NCBI GenBank assembly: GCA_934481385.1
Contig: CAKSPD010000001.1
Location: 186,001 to 250,000 of the forward strand
From: an uncultured Oscillospiraceae bacterium
GTDB taxonomy: Bacteria > Bacillota > Clostridia > Oscillospirales > Ruminococcaceae
Reading direction: 5' to 3'
DNA: 64,000 nt
The position numbers were made by a program, and so were the translations under genes. This document shows, piece after piece, positions 1 through 8,485 of the stretch (positions are counted from its first letter, which is position 1; every line of letters begins with the position of its first letter). A model generated the notes under the pieces. That model was given only the letters and a program-made list of their open reading frames with translations. It was not told the origin of the DNA and made no database searches.

Positions 1-1417
1 ATACAACAGGAATCGGAACGCCCCATGTTCTCTGACGTGAAATGCACCAGTCACTTCTGTCACGAACCATACCTTTTATTCTGTCTTCGCCCCATTCAGG
101 AATCCACTTTACATTTTCAATAGCCTTTATAGCCTTGTCCTTGAATCCGTTTACAGAACAGAACCACTGTTCAGTAGCACGATATATAATAGGGCTGTTG
201 CATCTCCAGCAGTGCGGATAAGGGTGAACGATTTTCTGAATTGCAAGAAGTGCATTTTTTTCTTCAAGCTTCTTTGCAATAGCCTTGTTAGCCGTATCAG
301 TGTCCATTCCCTCAAATTCTCCTGCCTCAGCAGTCTGTCTGCCGTTTTCATCAACGCATACAAGAATACCGATTTCATCATATTTCTTGCATACTTCAAA
401 GTCCTCAACACCATATCCGGGGGCAGTATGAACACAGCCTGTACCGCTTTCGAGAGTTACATGGTCACCTGTTATAACAGGGGAAAATCTGTCATAGAGA
501 GGGTGCTGAGTTTTGATACCTTCAAGTTCTGCACCGGTGAAACAGCCTGTTGTGGTATATTCCGTTATACCTGCTGATTCCATAGTGGATTTGACAAGTT
601 CTTCAGCCATAACATAATATTCACCGTTTGCATTAACAAGTGTGTAGTTGTATTCAGGGCCTAAGCATACAGCAAGGTTGCCGGGGATTGTCCATGTTGT
701 AGTTGTCCAGATTACGAAATAGATATTTGAAATATCAAGTCCCATTGCGGAGAAAATTCCCTTATCGTCTGCAACTCTGAACTTTACATAAATTGAATGA
801 CATGGGTCATCTGAATATTCAATTTCGGCTTCAGCAAGAGCTGTCTTGCAGTCAGGACACCAGTAAACAGGCTTTAAACCCTTGTACATATATCCTGATT
901 TAGCCATTTCGCCGAAAATTTCAACCTGACGTGCCTCATATTCAGGCTTGAGTGTGAGATACGGGTCATCATAGTCACCGAGAGTTCCAAGACGCTTGAA
1001 CTGCTTCATCTGATTTTTAACATGTGTAAGTGCAAAATCGTGGCAGTGCTTTCTGAGTTCAACAGGAGGTATAGCACCGTTTTCAACGCCTATTGACTTC
1101 ATAGCTTTAAGTTCAATCGGAAGTCCATGTGTATCCCAGCCGGGAACATAAGGTGCACAGAATCCGCTCATATTCTTATATTTGATTATAAAATCTTTAA
1201 GAGTCTTGTTGAGAGCTGTTCCAAGATGAATTTCACCGTTTGCATAAGGAGGGCCGTCGTGAAGTACATAAAGAGGTTTGCCCTGATTTTTTTCAATCAT
1301 CTTGTAATAAAGTCTTTCATTTTCCCATTTTTCAAGAGTTTCAGGTTCTCTTTTCGGGAGATTTCCTCTCATAGGGAAATCGGTTTTCGGTAGATTAAGG
1401 GTCTGATTGTAATCCAT
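1..1417 (-). CDS. ileS: isoleucyl-tRNA synthetase, N-terminal part (cut by window edge)
   Basis: Charges tRNA-Ile with isoleucine in the cytosol. The reading frame opens at an ATG at 1417, preceded by AAGGAA, and runs off the left edge, giving about 472 of the usual 900-1000 residues. Visible are the class I nucleotide-binding signature (HDGPPYANGEIHLG, residues 53-66, the HIGH box), the GWDTHGLPIE block near residue 93, a long CP1 editing insertion, and WCISRQRTWGVPIP close to the cut end. The KMSKS loop and tRNA-binding C-terminus lie outside the window. It is downstream of divIVA with only 31 bases between them, so it is probably co-transcribed with the division genes. No T-box leader is visible directly upstream, unlike pheS in this same window. 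Confidence 0.97.
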   Translation of the reverse strand, partial: MDYNQTLNLPKTDFPMRGNLPKREPETLEKWENERLYYKMIEKNQGKPLYVLHDGPPYANGEIHLGTALNKTLKDFIIKYKNMSGFCAPYVPGWDTHGLPIELKAMKSIGVENGAIPPVELRKHCHDFALTHVKNQMKQFKRLGTLGDYDDPYLTLKPEYEARQVEIFGEMAKSGYMYKGLKPVYWCPDCKTALAEAEIEYSDDPCHSIYVKFRVADDKGIFSAMGLDISNIYFVIWTTTTWTIPGNLAVCLGPEYNYTLVNANGEYYVMAEELVKSTMESAGITEYTTTGCFTGAELEGIKTQHPLYDRFSPVITGDHVTLESGTGCVHTAPGYGVEDFEVCKKYDEIGILVCVDENGRQTAEAGEFEGMDTDTANKAIAKKLEEKNALLAIQKIVHPYPHCWRCNSPIIYRATEQWFCSVNGFKDKAIKAIENVKWIPEWGEDRIKGMVRDRSDWCISRQRTWGVPIPVV

Positions 1418-1448
1418 TTTATATATAAATTCCTTTCAGATAAATTTA

Positions 1449-2024
1449 TTATTCTTCTTCAGATGCGGGAGTTTCATCTGAATATTCATCATCAGAATCA
1501 TTTTCTGAAACTTCTTCTGTTTCATCATATCCCATAGCTTCTTCAAATGTTTCAGGCATACTTGAGATAAGCTCAAGATGATTTTTATACATATCAAAGA
1601 GAGCTTTCTTGAAATCTGAAACCTGTTGCTGAGCGAGAATAAGAGCTTCTCTCTCTTTTGCGACTTCTGCACGGTTTTTTTCCATAGCAATTTCGTGCTG
1701 TCTTGTAGCCTCATCAATAAGGGCATCGGCTTTCTGCTGAGCTTCTGAAAGAATCTGTTCAGCCTTTTCATTTGCATCTGCAATTACATGATGAGCCTGT
1801 TTCTGAGCACCGAGCAGAGCGTCCTTAACAGCATCTTCATCTCTCATATATTCACGAACCTTATCAGCAAGAATCTGTATTTTATTATTTGCTTCATCAC
1901 GTTCGCTGTCAATATCTGTCAGTTCTTTTTCAAGGTCAGTAAGAAATTCGTCAATATCCTCCTGCTTGTAACCGAAAGCAGCCTTTTCAAATCTCTTATT
2001 TCTGATATCACTTGCAGTAATCAT
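1449..2024 (-). CDS. divIVA: DivIVA domain cell-division/polarity protein
   Basis: A 191-residue DivIVA-family protein, which in Gram-positives binds curved membrane at septa and poles and recruits division or growth factors. The N-terminal 40 residues carry the family signature (MITASDIRNKRFEKAAFGY followed by DIDEFLTDLE). Residues about 30-150 are a Lys/Glu/Ala/Gln-rich coiled coil. The last 25 residues are an acidic Glu/Asp/Ser tail. The start has AAGGAAG 8-9 bases upstream. It follows ylmH by 15 bases and precedes ileS, the conserved ylmE-sepF-ylmH-divIVA-ileS order of Firmicutes. The acidic tail is lineage specific and its role is unknown. Confidence 0.95.
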   Translation of the reverse strand: MITASDIRNKRFEKAAFGYKQEDIDEFLTDLEKELTDIDSERDEANNKIQILADKVREYMRDEDAVKDALLGAQKQAHHVIADANEKAEQILSEAQQKADALIDEATRQHEIAMEKNRAEVAKEREALILAQQQVSDFKKALFDMYKNHLELISSMPETFEEAMGYDETEEVSENDSDDEYSDETPASEEE

Positions 2025-2039
2025 TTTACATGCTTCCTT

Positions 2040-2816
2040 TCATTTATATTTCCTTATGGTAATATGTAATCTGCCTTTTTTTGAAATTCCGGAAATTTCA
2101 TCAATAATGAACTTTCCATATCCCTTAACAGAAAAAACATCTTTGCATTTCATTTCACAGGACACTGAAAACACAGGAATAAAATTAATCTGAACACCGG
2201 TATTCCTTATAAGCTGTGCAGACTTTTCACGGCTTATTCTGAGAGCAAGGCTTAAAACGCTGTCTGCTCTCATTGATGCAACTGTTCCGCTTATGGTTTC
2301 AAATTCCTGAGCCTTTACTGTATCAAAAGGCATATCATCATAGATTTTTACACCTGTTCTGCCTATTTTTCCGATTGTACTGCAAATAAGTTTTGAAGCT
2401 GTATCGGTTGTGAAAATCTGTGTTTTCCCCTCTGAAACAAGTATATCTCCAACAGTTTCACGTTTAAGGCGGAGAGCCATAAGCGAACCGAGAAAATCAC
2501 GATGAGTCAGAACGTCAGATTTTCTGTAAATAAAGGTCAGGCATTTTATTGGTATTTTCTCTGTTAAGCCTTCACTGTACAATTCATCAAGGTAATCACA
2601 GCCGGACAAGGTGTATATACAAAGGATTTTTCTCTGTGCATCATCATAACCGCCCCAGAATTTATATTTCACATCAGGACGGCACAGAAGTATTCTTTCA
2701 GCCTCTGCACACTGCCTTTCATCAAGAAACATTGAATATGCAGGAGAGTATATTTTTGAACTCTGCCTTATTAAATCCTCTGTTCTTGCCGGAATAATAC
2801 TTTTATCAGAATCCAT
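2040..2816 (-). CDS. ylmH: YlmH-type RNA-binding S4 domain protein
   Basis: A 258-residue protein of the YlmH family found in the division cluster of Gram-positives; characterised relatives bind rRNA or ribosomes and have been linked to stalled-ribosome rescue. The N-terminal two thirds is the YlmH-specific region (KFWGGYDDAQRKILCIY around residues 52-68; HRDFLGSLMALRLKRETVGDI near 105-125). Residues about 185-250 form the S4 fold (SVLSLALRISREKSAQLIR, then VFSVKGYGKFII). Its ATG at 2816 sits three bases past the sepF stop, with GGAG inside the end of sepF, so translation of the two genes is probably coupled. Confidence 0.93.
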   Translation of the reverse strand: MDSDKSIIPARTEDLIRQSSKIYSPAYSMFLDERQCAEAERILLCRPDVKYKFWGGYDDAQRKILCIYTLSGCDYLDELYSEGLTEKIPIKCLTFIYRKSDVLTHRDFLGSLMALRLKRETVGDILVSEGKTQIFTTDTASKLICSTIGKIGRTGVKIYDDMPFDTVKAQEFETISGTVASMRADSVLSLALRISREKSAQLIRNTGVQINFIPVFSVSCEMKCKDVFSVKGYGKFIIDEISGISKKGRLHITIRKYK

Positions 2817-2818
2817 TA

Positions 2819-3280
2819 TCAGAGAATAACTCCGTTGTTTTCGAGTTCTCCCACAAGGTCTTCGCCAATGAATCCGACATTATACGGGGTAATTATATAT
2901 GTGAGGTTTGCAACACGCTTGAGGCTTCCGCCGTTTGCATATGCAACACCTACAAGGAAGTCAATAATTCTTCTCTTATTTTCAGGAGAAGCGGTTTCGA
3001 GATTAAGAACAACAGTCTTTTTAGCAATAAGGTGGTCAGCAATCTGTTTAGCGTCCGTAAAGACTTCCGGCTTTACAAGTACGACCTGAAGCTGAGCTGT
3101 TGTCTGAATATTAACAACCTTGTTTCTTATGTCATTTGAAGATGATGCAGGCTCTTCATTTTTTTCAGATGATGTCATATTTACAGAAGGTCTTACAGAA
3201 GACGGAGTTTCTTCGTCCGGTTCTTCATCTTCTATATCAGGCTGATAGAAAAAGTTCTTGATATTATTTAAAATACTCAT
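2819..3280 (-). CDS. sepF: cell division protein SepF
   Basis: A 153-residue SepF, the FtsZ-associated protein that forms rings and tethers the Z-ring to membrane. The N-terminus (MSILNNIKNFFYQPD) is the expected amphipathic membrane anchor. Residues about 15-60 are an acidic Ser/Glu linker. The SepF core occupies about 65-150 (LVKPEVFTDAKQIADHLI; TVVLNLETASPENKRRIIDF; IITPYNVGFIG). It lies between ylmE and ylmH on the same strand. The GGAG ribosome site is about 11 bases upstream of the ATG and abuts an 8-bp inverted repeat. Confidence 0.96.
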   Translation of the reverse strand: MSILNNIKNFFYQPDIEDEEPDEETPSSVRPSVNMTSSEKNEEPASSSNDIRNKVVNIQTTAQLQVVLVKPEVFTDAKQIADHLIAKKTVVLNLETASPENKRRIIDFLVGVAYANGGSLKRVANLTYIITPYNVGFIGEDLVGELENNGVIL

Positions 3281-3298
3281 ACTTAAAAATCTCCATTC

Positions 3299-3341
3299 TC
3301 CGCATTAATAATTCTTCAGGAAAATTCAAACGGAATGCGGA
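3299..3341. repeat. 8-bp inverted repeat upstream of sepF
   Basis: TCCGCATT and AATGCGGA are separated by 27 bases in the 71-base gap between ylmE and sepF. On the minus strand the second arm ends just before the sepF ribosome site. There is no T-run, so it is not a good terminator. It may be an RNA hairpin near the ribosome site or chance. Confidence 0.3.
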
Positions 3342-3351
3342 CCGACAATTT

Positions 3352-4047
3352 TCATTTATAAATTCTTGCACCAAAAAGACCTGAACCTATTCTGACGAGG
3401 GTTGAACCGTATTTTATGGCATTTACATAATCTCCGGTCATACCGACAGAAAGAATGTCCATATTTATATTATCCGATTTTTTTTCTGAAATGTCAATAT
3501 ATAAATTCTGCATTTCGCACAAAAATTTTTCGCTGTTTTCAGCAGGAGGAACAGCCATAAGACCGCATACCTTTATATTTTTAAATTCGCCGAGCTTTTC
3601 AGCAAATTCAAAGGCTTCTTCAGGCATAACACCGCTTTTGCTTTCCTCACGTCCGATATTGACTTCACAGAGAACATTCATAATGCGGTTGTTCTGCAAA
3701 GCAAGTCTGTTTATTTCCTCCGCAAGCTTAATGCTGTCAACGGACTGTATCATACTTACGCTGTTTATTATATATTTGACTTTATTTGTCTGAAGATGAC
3801 CTATTATATGCACTTCTGCTGATTTGTCATAAAAATCTTTTTTTGACTGATATTCCTGAACACGATTTTCTCCGATAAGGTCTATGCCTTTTGAAACGGC
3901 ATAATTGACTGCCTCAGGAGCAACTGTCTTTGTAACAGCCATAAGTCTTACAGACTCATCAGGTCTGCGGTATTTTGCGACAGCTTCATTAATATTGTAT
4001 CTGATTTTTTTCAGATTTTCGTCAATATAGGAAAAATTACTGTTCAT
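3352..4047 (-). CDS. ylmE: YggS/YlmE-family PLP-binding protein (PLP homeostasis)
   Basis: A 231-residue member of the YggS/PROSC family, a fold type III alanine-racemase-like barrel that binds pyridoxal 5'-phosphate and controls its free pool; it has no known catalytic activity. The PLP lysine lies in AVTKTV near residue 37. Other family blocks are LIGENRVQEY, HIIGHLQTNK, MAVPP and SVGMTGDYVNAIKYGSTLVRIG close to the C-terminus. I place the start at the ATG at 4047, which has GAGG about 9 bases upstream. A longer in-frame extension would overlap the upstream gene by about 190 bases and has no family similarity. The chosen start overlaps the HlyD-like gene by 11 bases. Confidence 0.94.
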   Translation of the reverse strand: MNSNFSYIDENLKKIRYNINEAVAKYRRPDESVRLMAVTKTVAPEAVNYAVSKGIDLIGENRVQEYQSKKDFYDKSAEVHIIGHLQTNKVKYIINSVSMIQSVDSIKLAEEINRLALQNNRIMNVLCEVNIGREESKSGVMPEEAFEFAEKLGEFKNIKVCGLMAVPPAENSEKFLCEMQNLYIDISEKKSDNINMDILSVGMTGDYVNAIKYGSTLVRIGSGLFGARIYK

Positions 4048-5275
4048 AGTCATAATCCTCAACAAGTCCTTCCACAATAATATCGTCATACAATGCAAGG
4101 TAATCAGTTCCTTCGTCCTTTGAAAAAACCTTTGAGAGAACGTAATCATTTCCCTCATATATAACATCAATTTTTCTGAATACAACCTGTTCGCCCTGAA
4201 GAATATAAACTCCCTTGCATTTTTCATCGCTATCCGAATTTTTCTGAAATCTTATAGCCTTTCTTGGAACTTTAAGTCCGTTATAAACACCCTTTATTAT
4301 TTCTGTTCTTTCACAGCGGTGCTGTACAAGGCTGTAACCGAATTCATCGCTTGAAGCAACAATAACACATTCAGCCGGATTTCCGTTATCAATAACATCA
4401 ATAATTTCGGCATCATGTTCTTCCGGAGATGATTCAGTCTTTATCTTTATCTTCTGTCCTGCCTCATATGATTTATTTGTATTGTCAACTATTCCGGCTA
4501 TATACCATTCATAGCTGTCAATGGTTTTTCCGATTATATTTTCATCAGTAAGCTTTTTATCCTCAACAGTTTTCAGATAATCAGCGGTAAGGTTTTTTAT
4601 ATCTGATTTTTTCAGTTCATCTTCATAACCGTCACAGTAGCTTACAAAATATGCTGAACGGTCAGACGTTTTAACATCAACAGGCTGTGACATTTCAAGT
4701 TTAAGATTATTTATCTCAGCAGTTATTTCTGAAATACGGTCTGTAAAGCTGACATCAGAATTTGTCAGAAGCTGATATGTACTGAGGTAAACAAGGAGAT
4801 TTTCTTCCTTTTCACTTATCTTGCTGTAATTTTTCAAGTCACGGTAATATATAAGATTGCGGTATTGTTCCTGTATGAGAACAGAAAGACTTGAAGGCTG
4901 TGCAGATTCAACAGTACCGGGGTTCTGAATTTTTTTCAGCAGAGCAAGTTCATCTTCAAGACTGCTTATCTGCCGGTTAATCTGAATCTGTTCAGAGGAG
5001 GGATATATTTCAGCAATAACAGAACCTTTTCCGACTTTTCCGCCGTCCGAAACGCTGTAACTTACCGCACCTTCGCCGTTATATTTTATGACGTTTTCAT
5101 CTCTTATAAAAACACCGTTTATAACAGCGGAATCTGTTGATTTCAGCATCAAAGCACTTTCTGTTACATAGTCACGGCCATCATTGTTATAAAATATACT
5201 GACAAAAACTGTCAGAAACATTATCAGAACTATGATATGCAGTATAGTCTGAATATTAGCTTTTTTGGATTTCAT
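4037..5275 (-). CDS. HlyD-like membrane-fusion/adaptor protein
   Basis: A 412-residue protein with one N-terminal membrane segment (about residues 10-30, hydrophobic Ile/Leu/Val/Phe run) and a long extracytoplasmic part. Residues about 65-95 look like a split biotinyl/lipoyl hairpin (YSVSDGGKVGKGSVIAEI), followed by a helical hairpin rich in Glu/Leu/Lys (about 95-200) and beta-rich C-terminal repeats (KGVYNGLKVPRKAIRF; DDIIVEGLVEDY). This is the layout of HlyD/RND-type adaptors. No ABC transporter or channel gene is next to it; it sits between hfq and the division genes, overlapping ylmE by 11 bases. Its partner and substrate cannot be named. Confidence 0.8.
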   Translation of the reverse strand: MKSKKANIQTILHIIVLIMFLTVFVSIFYNNDGRDYVTESALMLKSTDSAVINGVFIRDENVIKYNGEGAVSYSVSDGGKVGKGSVIAEIYPSSEQIQINRQISSLEDELALLKKIQNPGTVESAQPSSLSVLIQEQYRNLIYYRDLKNYSKISEKEENLLVYLSTYQLLTNSDVSFTDRISEITAEINNLKLEMSQPVDVKTSDRSAYFVSYCDGYEDELKKSDIKNLTADYLKTVEDKKLTDENIIGKTIDSYEWYIAGIVDNTNKSYEAGQKIKIKTESSPEEHDAEIIDVIDNGNPAECVIVASSDEFGYSLVQHRCERTEIIKGVYNGLKVPRKAIRFQKNSDSDEKCKGVYILQGEQVVFRKIDVIYEGNDYVLSKVFSKDEGTDYLALYDDIIVEGLVEDYDYEQ

Positions 5276-5289
5276 GAAATCGCCGTTCC

Positions 5290-5529
5290 TTATTCTGATT
5301 TTTCAGAAGAATCAAGAACAGATACAGACTTTGCGGGAACTACTGTTGAAATAGCATGTTTATATACAAGCTGTTGTTTTCCTTCACTTTCAAGAATAAC
5401 AACATAGCTGTCAAAGCCCTTTACCATTCCTTTGAACTGGAAACCGTTTGTAAGAAAAATAGTAACTGATATTCTTTCTTTTCTGCACTGATTGAGAAAA
5501 ACGTCCTGTAAATTTATGACCTTGTTCAT
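5290..5529 (-). CDS. hfq: RNA chaperone Hfq
   Basis: A 79-residue Hfq, a ring-forming Sm-like protein that binds sRNAs and A/U-rich mRNA. Sm1 is visible in [23 protein letters not shown] and Sm2 in [10 protein letters not shown], the latter matching the consensus exactly. An N-terminal [14 protein letters not shown] block is also typical. The start at 5529 has GGAG 7 bases upstream; a longer frame beginning 17 codons earlier lacks a ribosome site. It lies directly downstream of miaA, the common miaA-hfq order, with 74 bases between them. That gap holds a TATAAT on the minus strand without a clear -35, so a weak internal promoter is possible. Confidence 0.96.
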   Translation of the reverse strand: MNKVINLQDVFLNQCRKERISVTIFLTNGFQFKGMVKGFDSYVVILESEGKQQLVYKHAISTVVPAKSVSVLDSSEKSE

Positions 5530-5603
5530 ACACATTCTCCGTTTCTGAAATAAATTAATTAAGTATATACAAATATACATAATATATTATAGCACACAAA
5601 AAT

Positions 5604-6533
5604 TCATTTGGCTATAATTTTTCTGCAAATTTGCGGAATTTTATTTTTTTCGTCAATTTTATCCAAAAGAAACCAGTTGATTTTCTGATTTTTTCTAAAC
5701 CATGTCAACTGACGTTTGGCATAATGACGTGTTTCCTGCTTTATTTTATCCACACACTCATCAAAAGACTGTACATTTTCAAAATATGGAATAAGTTCCT
5801 TGTATCCTATCGCATTGGAGGCAGTTTTCATTTTTCCGCTTTCAAGATAAAGATTTCCTGCCTCATCAGCAAGACCTCTCTCAAGCATAATATCAACACG
5901 TCTGTTTATACGGTCATAAAGAATATCCCTTTTACTGTAATCAAGACCGATAATGAATGAATCATACGGACTTTCTTCAAGACGGCTTTCAGCTTTAAGT
6001 TCACTAAGTTTTCTGCCTGTTGTATGATAAACTTCCAAAGCACGAATTACTCTCACAAGATTATTCGGGTGAATACTGACAGCAGATTCAGGGTCAGTTT
6101 CAGCAAGAATTTTATATAGTTCATCATTGCCGTTTATTTCAGCAAATTTTTCAAGGCTCTTACAGTATTCCTCATCTTTTTTTGTTTCTGAAAATTTGAC
6201 ATTGTTCAGAAGTGAATCGATATAAAGACCTGTTCCGCCTGCTATTATCGGTAACTTTCCCCTGCTGATTATATCGCTGATTTTTTCATTTGCAAGCTTT
6301 ACATAATCCGCAACGCTGAAAGAAACATCACGTTCAAGAAAATCTATAAGGTGGTGAGGAATACCCTGCATTTCTTCTTTGGAGGGTTTTGCAGTTGCAA
6401 TATCCATACCCTTATAAATCTGCATTGAATCCGCTGAAACAATTTCACCGTCAAATTCCTTTGCAAGAGATATTGCCATATCAGTTTTTCCTGATGCAGT
6501 AGCACCTACTACTGCCAGTATTTTTTTTTTCAA
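5604..6533 (-). CDS. miaA: tRNA dimethylallyltransferase MiaA
   Basis: Transfers a dimethylallyl group to N6 of A37 in tRNAs that read UNN codons; MiaB, encoded upstream in the same gene run, then methylthiolates the product. 309 residues, normal for the family. The P-loop is GATASGKTDMA (residues 10-20), followed by the DSMQIYKGMDIATAKPS block, the IAGGTGLYIDSL block and the C-terminal KQETRHYAKRQLTWFRKN motif. The start is a TTG at 6533 with GAGGTGA about 8 bases upstream. It follows mutL by 12 bases. Confidence 0.96.
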   Translation of the reverse strand: MKKKILAVVGATASGKTDMAISLAKEFDGEIVSADSMQIYKGMDIATAKPSKEEMQGIPHHLIDFLERDVSFSVADYVKLANEKISDIISRGKLPIIAGGTGLYIDSLLNNVKFSETKKDEEYCKSLEKFAEINGNDELYKILAETDPESAVSIHPNNLVRVIRALEVYHTTGRKLSELKAESRLEESPYDSFIIGLDYSKRDILYDRINRRVDIMLERGLADEAGNLYLESGKMKTASNAIGYKELIPYFENVQSFDECVDKIKQETRHYAKRQLTWFRKNQKINWFLLDKIDEKNKIPQICRKIIAK

Positions 6534-6545
6534 CTGGAAATCACC

Positions 6546-8465
6546 TCAGAGCTTTCTTTTAAACTGTCTTTCAATATTGTTTTTTGTCATAGTAAACATA
6601 ACAGGTCTGCCGTGCGGACAATGACGGATATTTTCACTGTTATAAACAATTTCCGCAAGTTTCTGGAGTTCTGAAATATCATTTTTATCATTCGCCTTTA
6701 TAGCAGATTTACATGCCATTGTATGAAGAATATCATCAATTGCATGCGTTTCAGGATTATGTTTGCAAAGAACAAAATTTTCAGCTATTTCAGGAATGAT
6801 TTCCTCCATATCAAGTTCTTTCAGAAAATCAGGAACGCCTTTCAGGATTATATAGGGTTTCTGTGAATAATCAAACATAAATCCCATATTCAGAAGTGAG
6901 CCGGAATTTGTTTCCATTTCGGAAAACTGTTCATCTGAAAGCAGAATTTTATATTCAGAAATAAGCATCTGCATATACTGACGGCAGTTTTCAGATTTAA
7001 GCTTTTCAAATATAACACGTTCATGTGCTGCATGCTTGTCAATCATTATGATATTGTCATCAGCCTCAGCCATAATATAATTTTTAAAAGCCTCTCCGAT
7101 TACATGAATTTTCTTTTCAGTTTCTATTAACTCAGGAAGTTTTTCCTGAACATCAGCATTTTCAGTATTTTCAGAATGGCTGAACGAAGATGTATTTATA
7201 TAGCTGAATCCCTCTATTTTTTCAGGAACATCATTATCATCTTCTTCAGCTTCTATAAAAACATCTTTGTTTATGGTTCTTTTAACATCAATTCTGTCAT
7301 CATTATATCTAACCGGAATTTCAGGAATATTTTTCCTTTCATCAATCTGAACAGAAAGTTTCTGTTCTGCTTTCTCAACATCTTCAGGCTTGGTAAAAAT
7401 ACTGCTGAAATTTTCTGTTTTTGGTTCATCTGGAATTTCATCTGATGATTTGCTGAATTTAAATTCATATGAAAGACCTTTATCAAGAAAAGCATTTTTT
7501 ATCGCAAAATATACTGAATCTGATATTTTCTTTTCGTCCGAAAATCTTACTTCTGCTTTCGAGGGGTGTATATTGACATCTACTGTTGCAGGATTTACGT
7601 TCAGAGTGAGTATGCAGGCGGGAAATTTTCCTGTCATAAGCATATTATTATATGCACTTTCAAGTGCAACCTGACATATAAGCGATTTTACATATCTGCC
7701 GTTTACAAAAAAATTCTGAAATGTGCGGTTTGACTTTGCATAAAGAGGTTTTATAACAAATCCGCCTATCTGCACACCGTCCGAAGAATAACTGACTGCC
7801 ACCATATCATTGGCAAAATCCTTTCCGTAAACGGCATAGATTGCGGAATATATATTTCCGTCACCGCTTGAATTAAATTCAAGTTTTCCGTCACGGATAA
7901 ATTTAAAAGCAACTTCAGGGTGTGAAAGAGCTGTTTTCTGAACTATTCTGCTTACAGCGTTTCCCTCTGTAACATCTTTTTTCATAAAGTTACGCCTTAC
8001 AGGAACATTGAAAAACAGGTCACGGATAATTATTGTAGTTCCTTCAGGACAGCCCGTTTTTTCATAAAGTTTTTCATAACTTCCCTCTGTTATGTAATGC
8101 GTTCCGTATTCATCGCCTTTACGTTTTGTGATAACATCAACTTTTGATACTGCTGATACTGATGCAAGAGCCTCTCCTCTGAAACCGAGAGTCATAATAT
8201 GTTCAAGGTCATTTTTTTCAGAAATTTTACTTGTTGCGTGGCGGAGAAAAGCTGTCGGAACATCTTCATATTCCATACCACAGCCATCATCAGTTATACG
8301 CATAAAAACAGTACCGCCTTTTTTTATCTCAACAGTAATATGTTCTGCTCCGGCATCTATGGAATTTTCGATAAGCTCCTTTATTACAGATGCAGGACGT
8401 TCTATAACTTCACCTGCCGCTATAAGCTCCGAAATATCCTTGCTCAATATTTTTATCTGTGACAT
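6546..8465 (-). CDS. mutL: DNA mismatch repair protein MutL
   Basis: The mismatch-repair mediator that couples MutS recognition to strand incision. 639 residues. The N-terminal GHKL ATPase shows ELIENSIDAGA, DDGCGM and GFRGEAL motifs in residues 30-105. A variable acidic linker covers about 340-450. The C-terminal domain has the metal-dependent endonuclease motifs of organisms without MutH: DKHAAHERVIFE (the DQHA-type motif with Lys replacing Gln), ACKSAIKA and CPHGRP near the end. It should therefore nick DNA itself. Translation starts at an ATG with AAAGGAG upstream, 20 bases past mutS. Confidence 0.97.
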   Translation of the reverse strand: MSQIKILSKDISELIAAGEVIERPASVIKELIENSIDAGAEHITVEIKKGGTVFMRITDDGCGMEYEDVPTAFLRHATSKISEKNDLEHIMTLGFRGEALASVSAVSKVDVITKRKGDEYGTHYITEGSYEKLYEKTGCPEGTTIIIRDLFFNVPVRRNFMKKDVTEGNAVSRIVQKTALSHPEVAFKFIRDGKLEFNSSGDGNIYSAIYAVYGKDFANDMVAVSYSSDGVQIGGFVIKPLYAKSNRTFQNFFVNGRYVKSLICQVALESAYNNMLMTGKFPACILTLNVNPATVDVNIHPSKAEVRFSDEKKISDSVYFAIKNAFLDKGLSYEFKFSKSSDEIPDEPKTENFSSIFTKPEDVEKAEQKLSVQIDERKNIPEIPVRYNDDRIDVKRTINKDVFIEAEEDDNDVPEKIEGFSYINTSSFSHSENTENADVQEKLPELIETEKKIHVIGEAFKNYIMAEADDNIIMIDKHAAHERVIFEKLKSENCRQYMQMLISEYKILLSDEQFSEMETNSGSLLNMGFMFDYSQKPYIILKGVPDFLKELDMEEIIPEIAENFVLCKHNPETHAIDDILHTMACKSAIKANDKNDISELQKLAEIVYNSENIRHCPHGRPVMFTMTKNNIERQFKRKL

Positions 8466-8485
8466 TTCTTTTCTCCTTTCGCAAA

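Noticed and set aside
1436..1783. Second frame within divIVA
   Set aside because: Met/Lys/Gln-rich product typical of an out-of-frame read of the divIVA coiled coil.
3352..4227. Longer open frame of ylmE reaching to 4227
   Set aside because: The extra 60 codons lie inside the HlyD-like gene, have no family similarity and no ribosome site; the ATG at 4047 has one.
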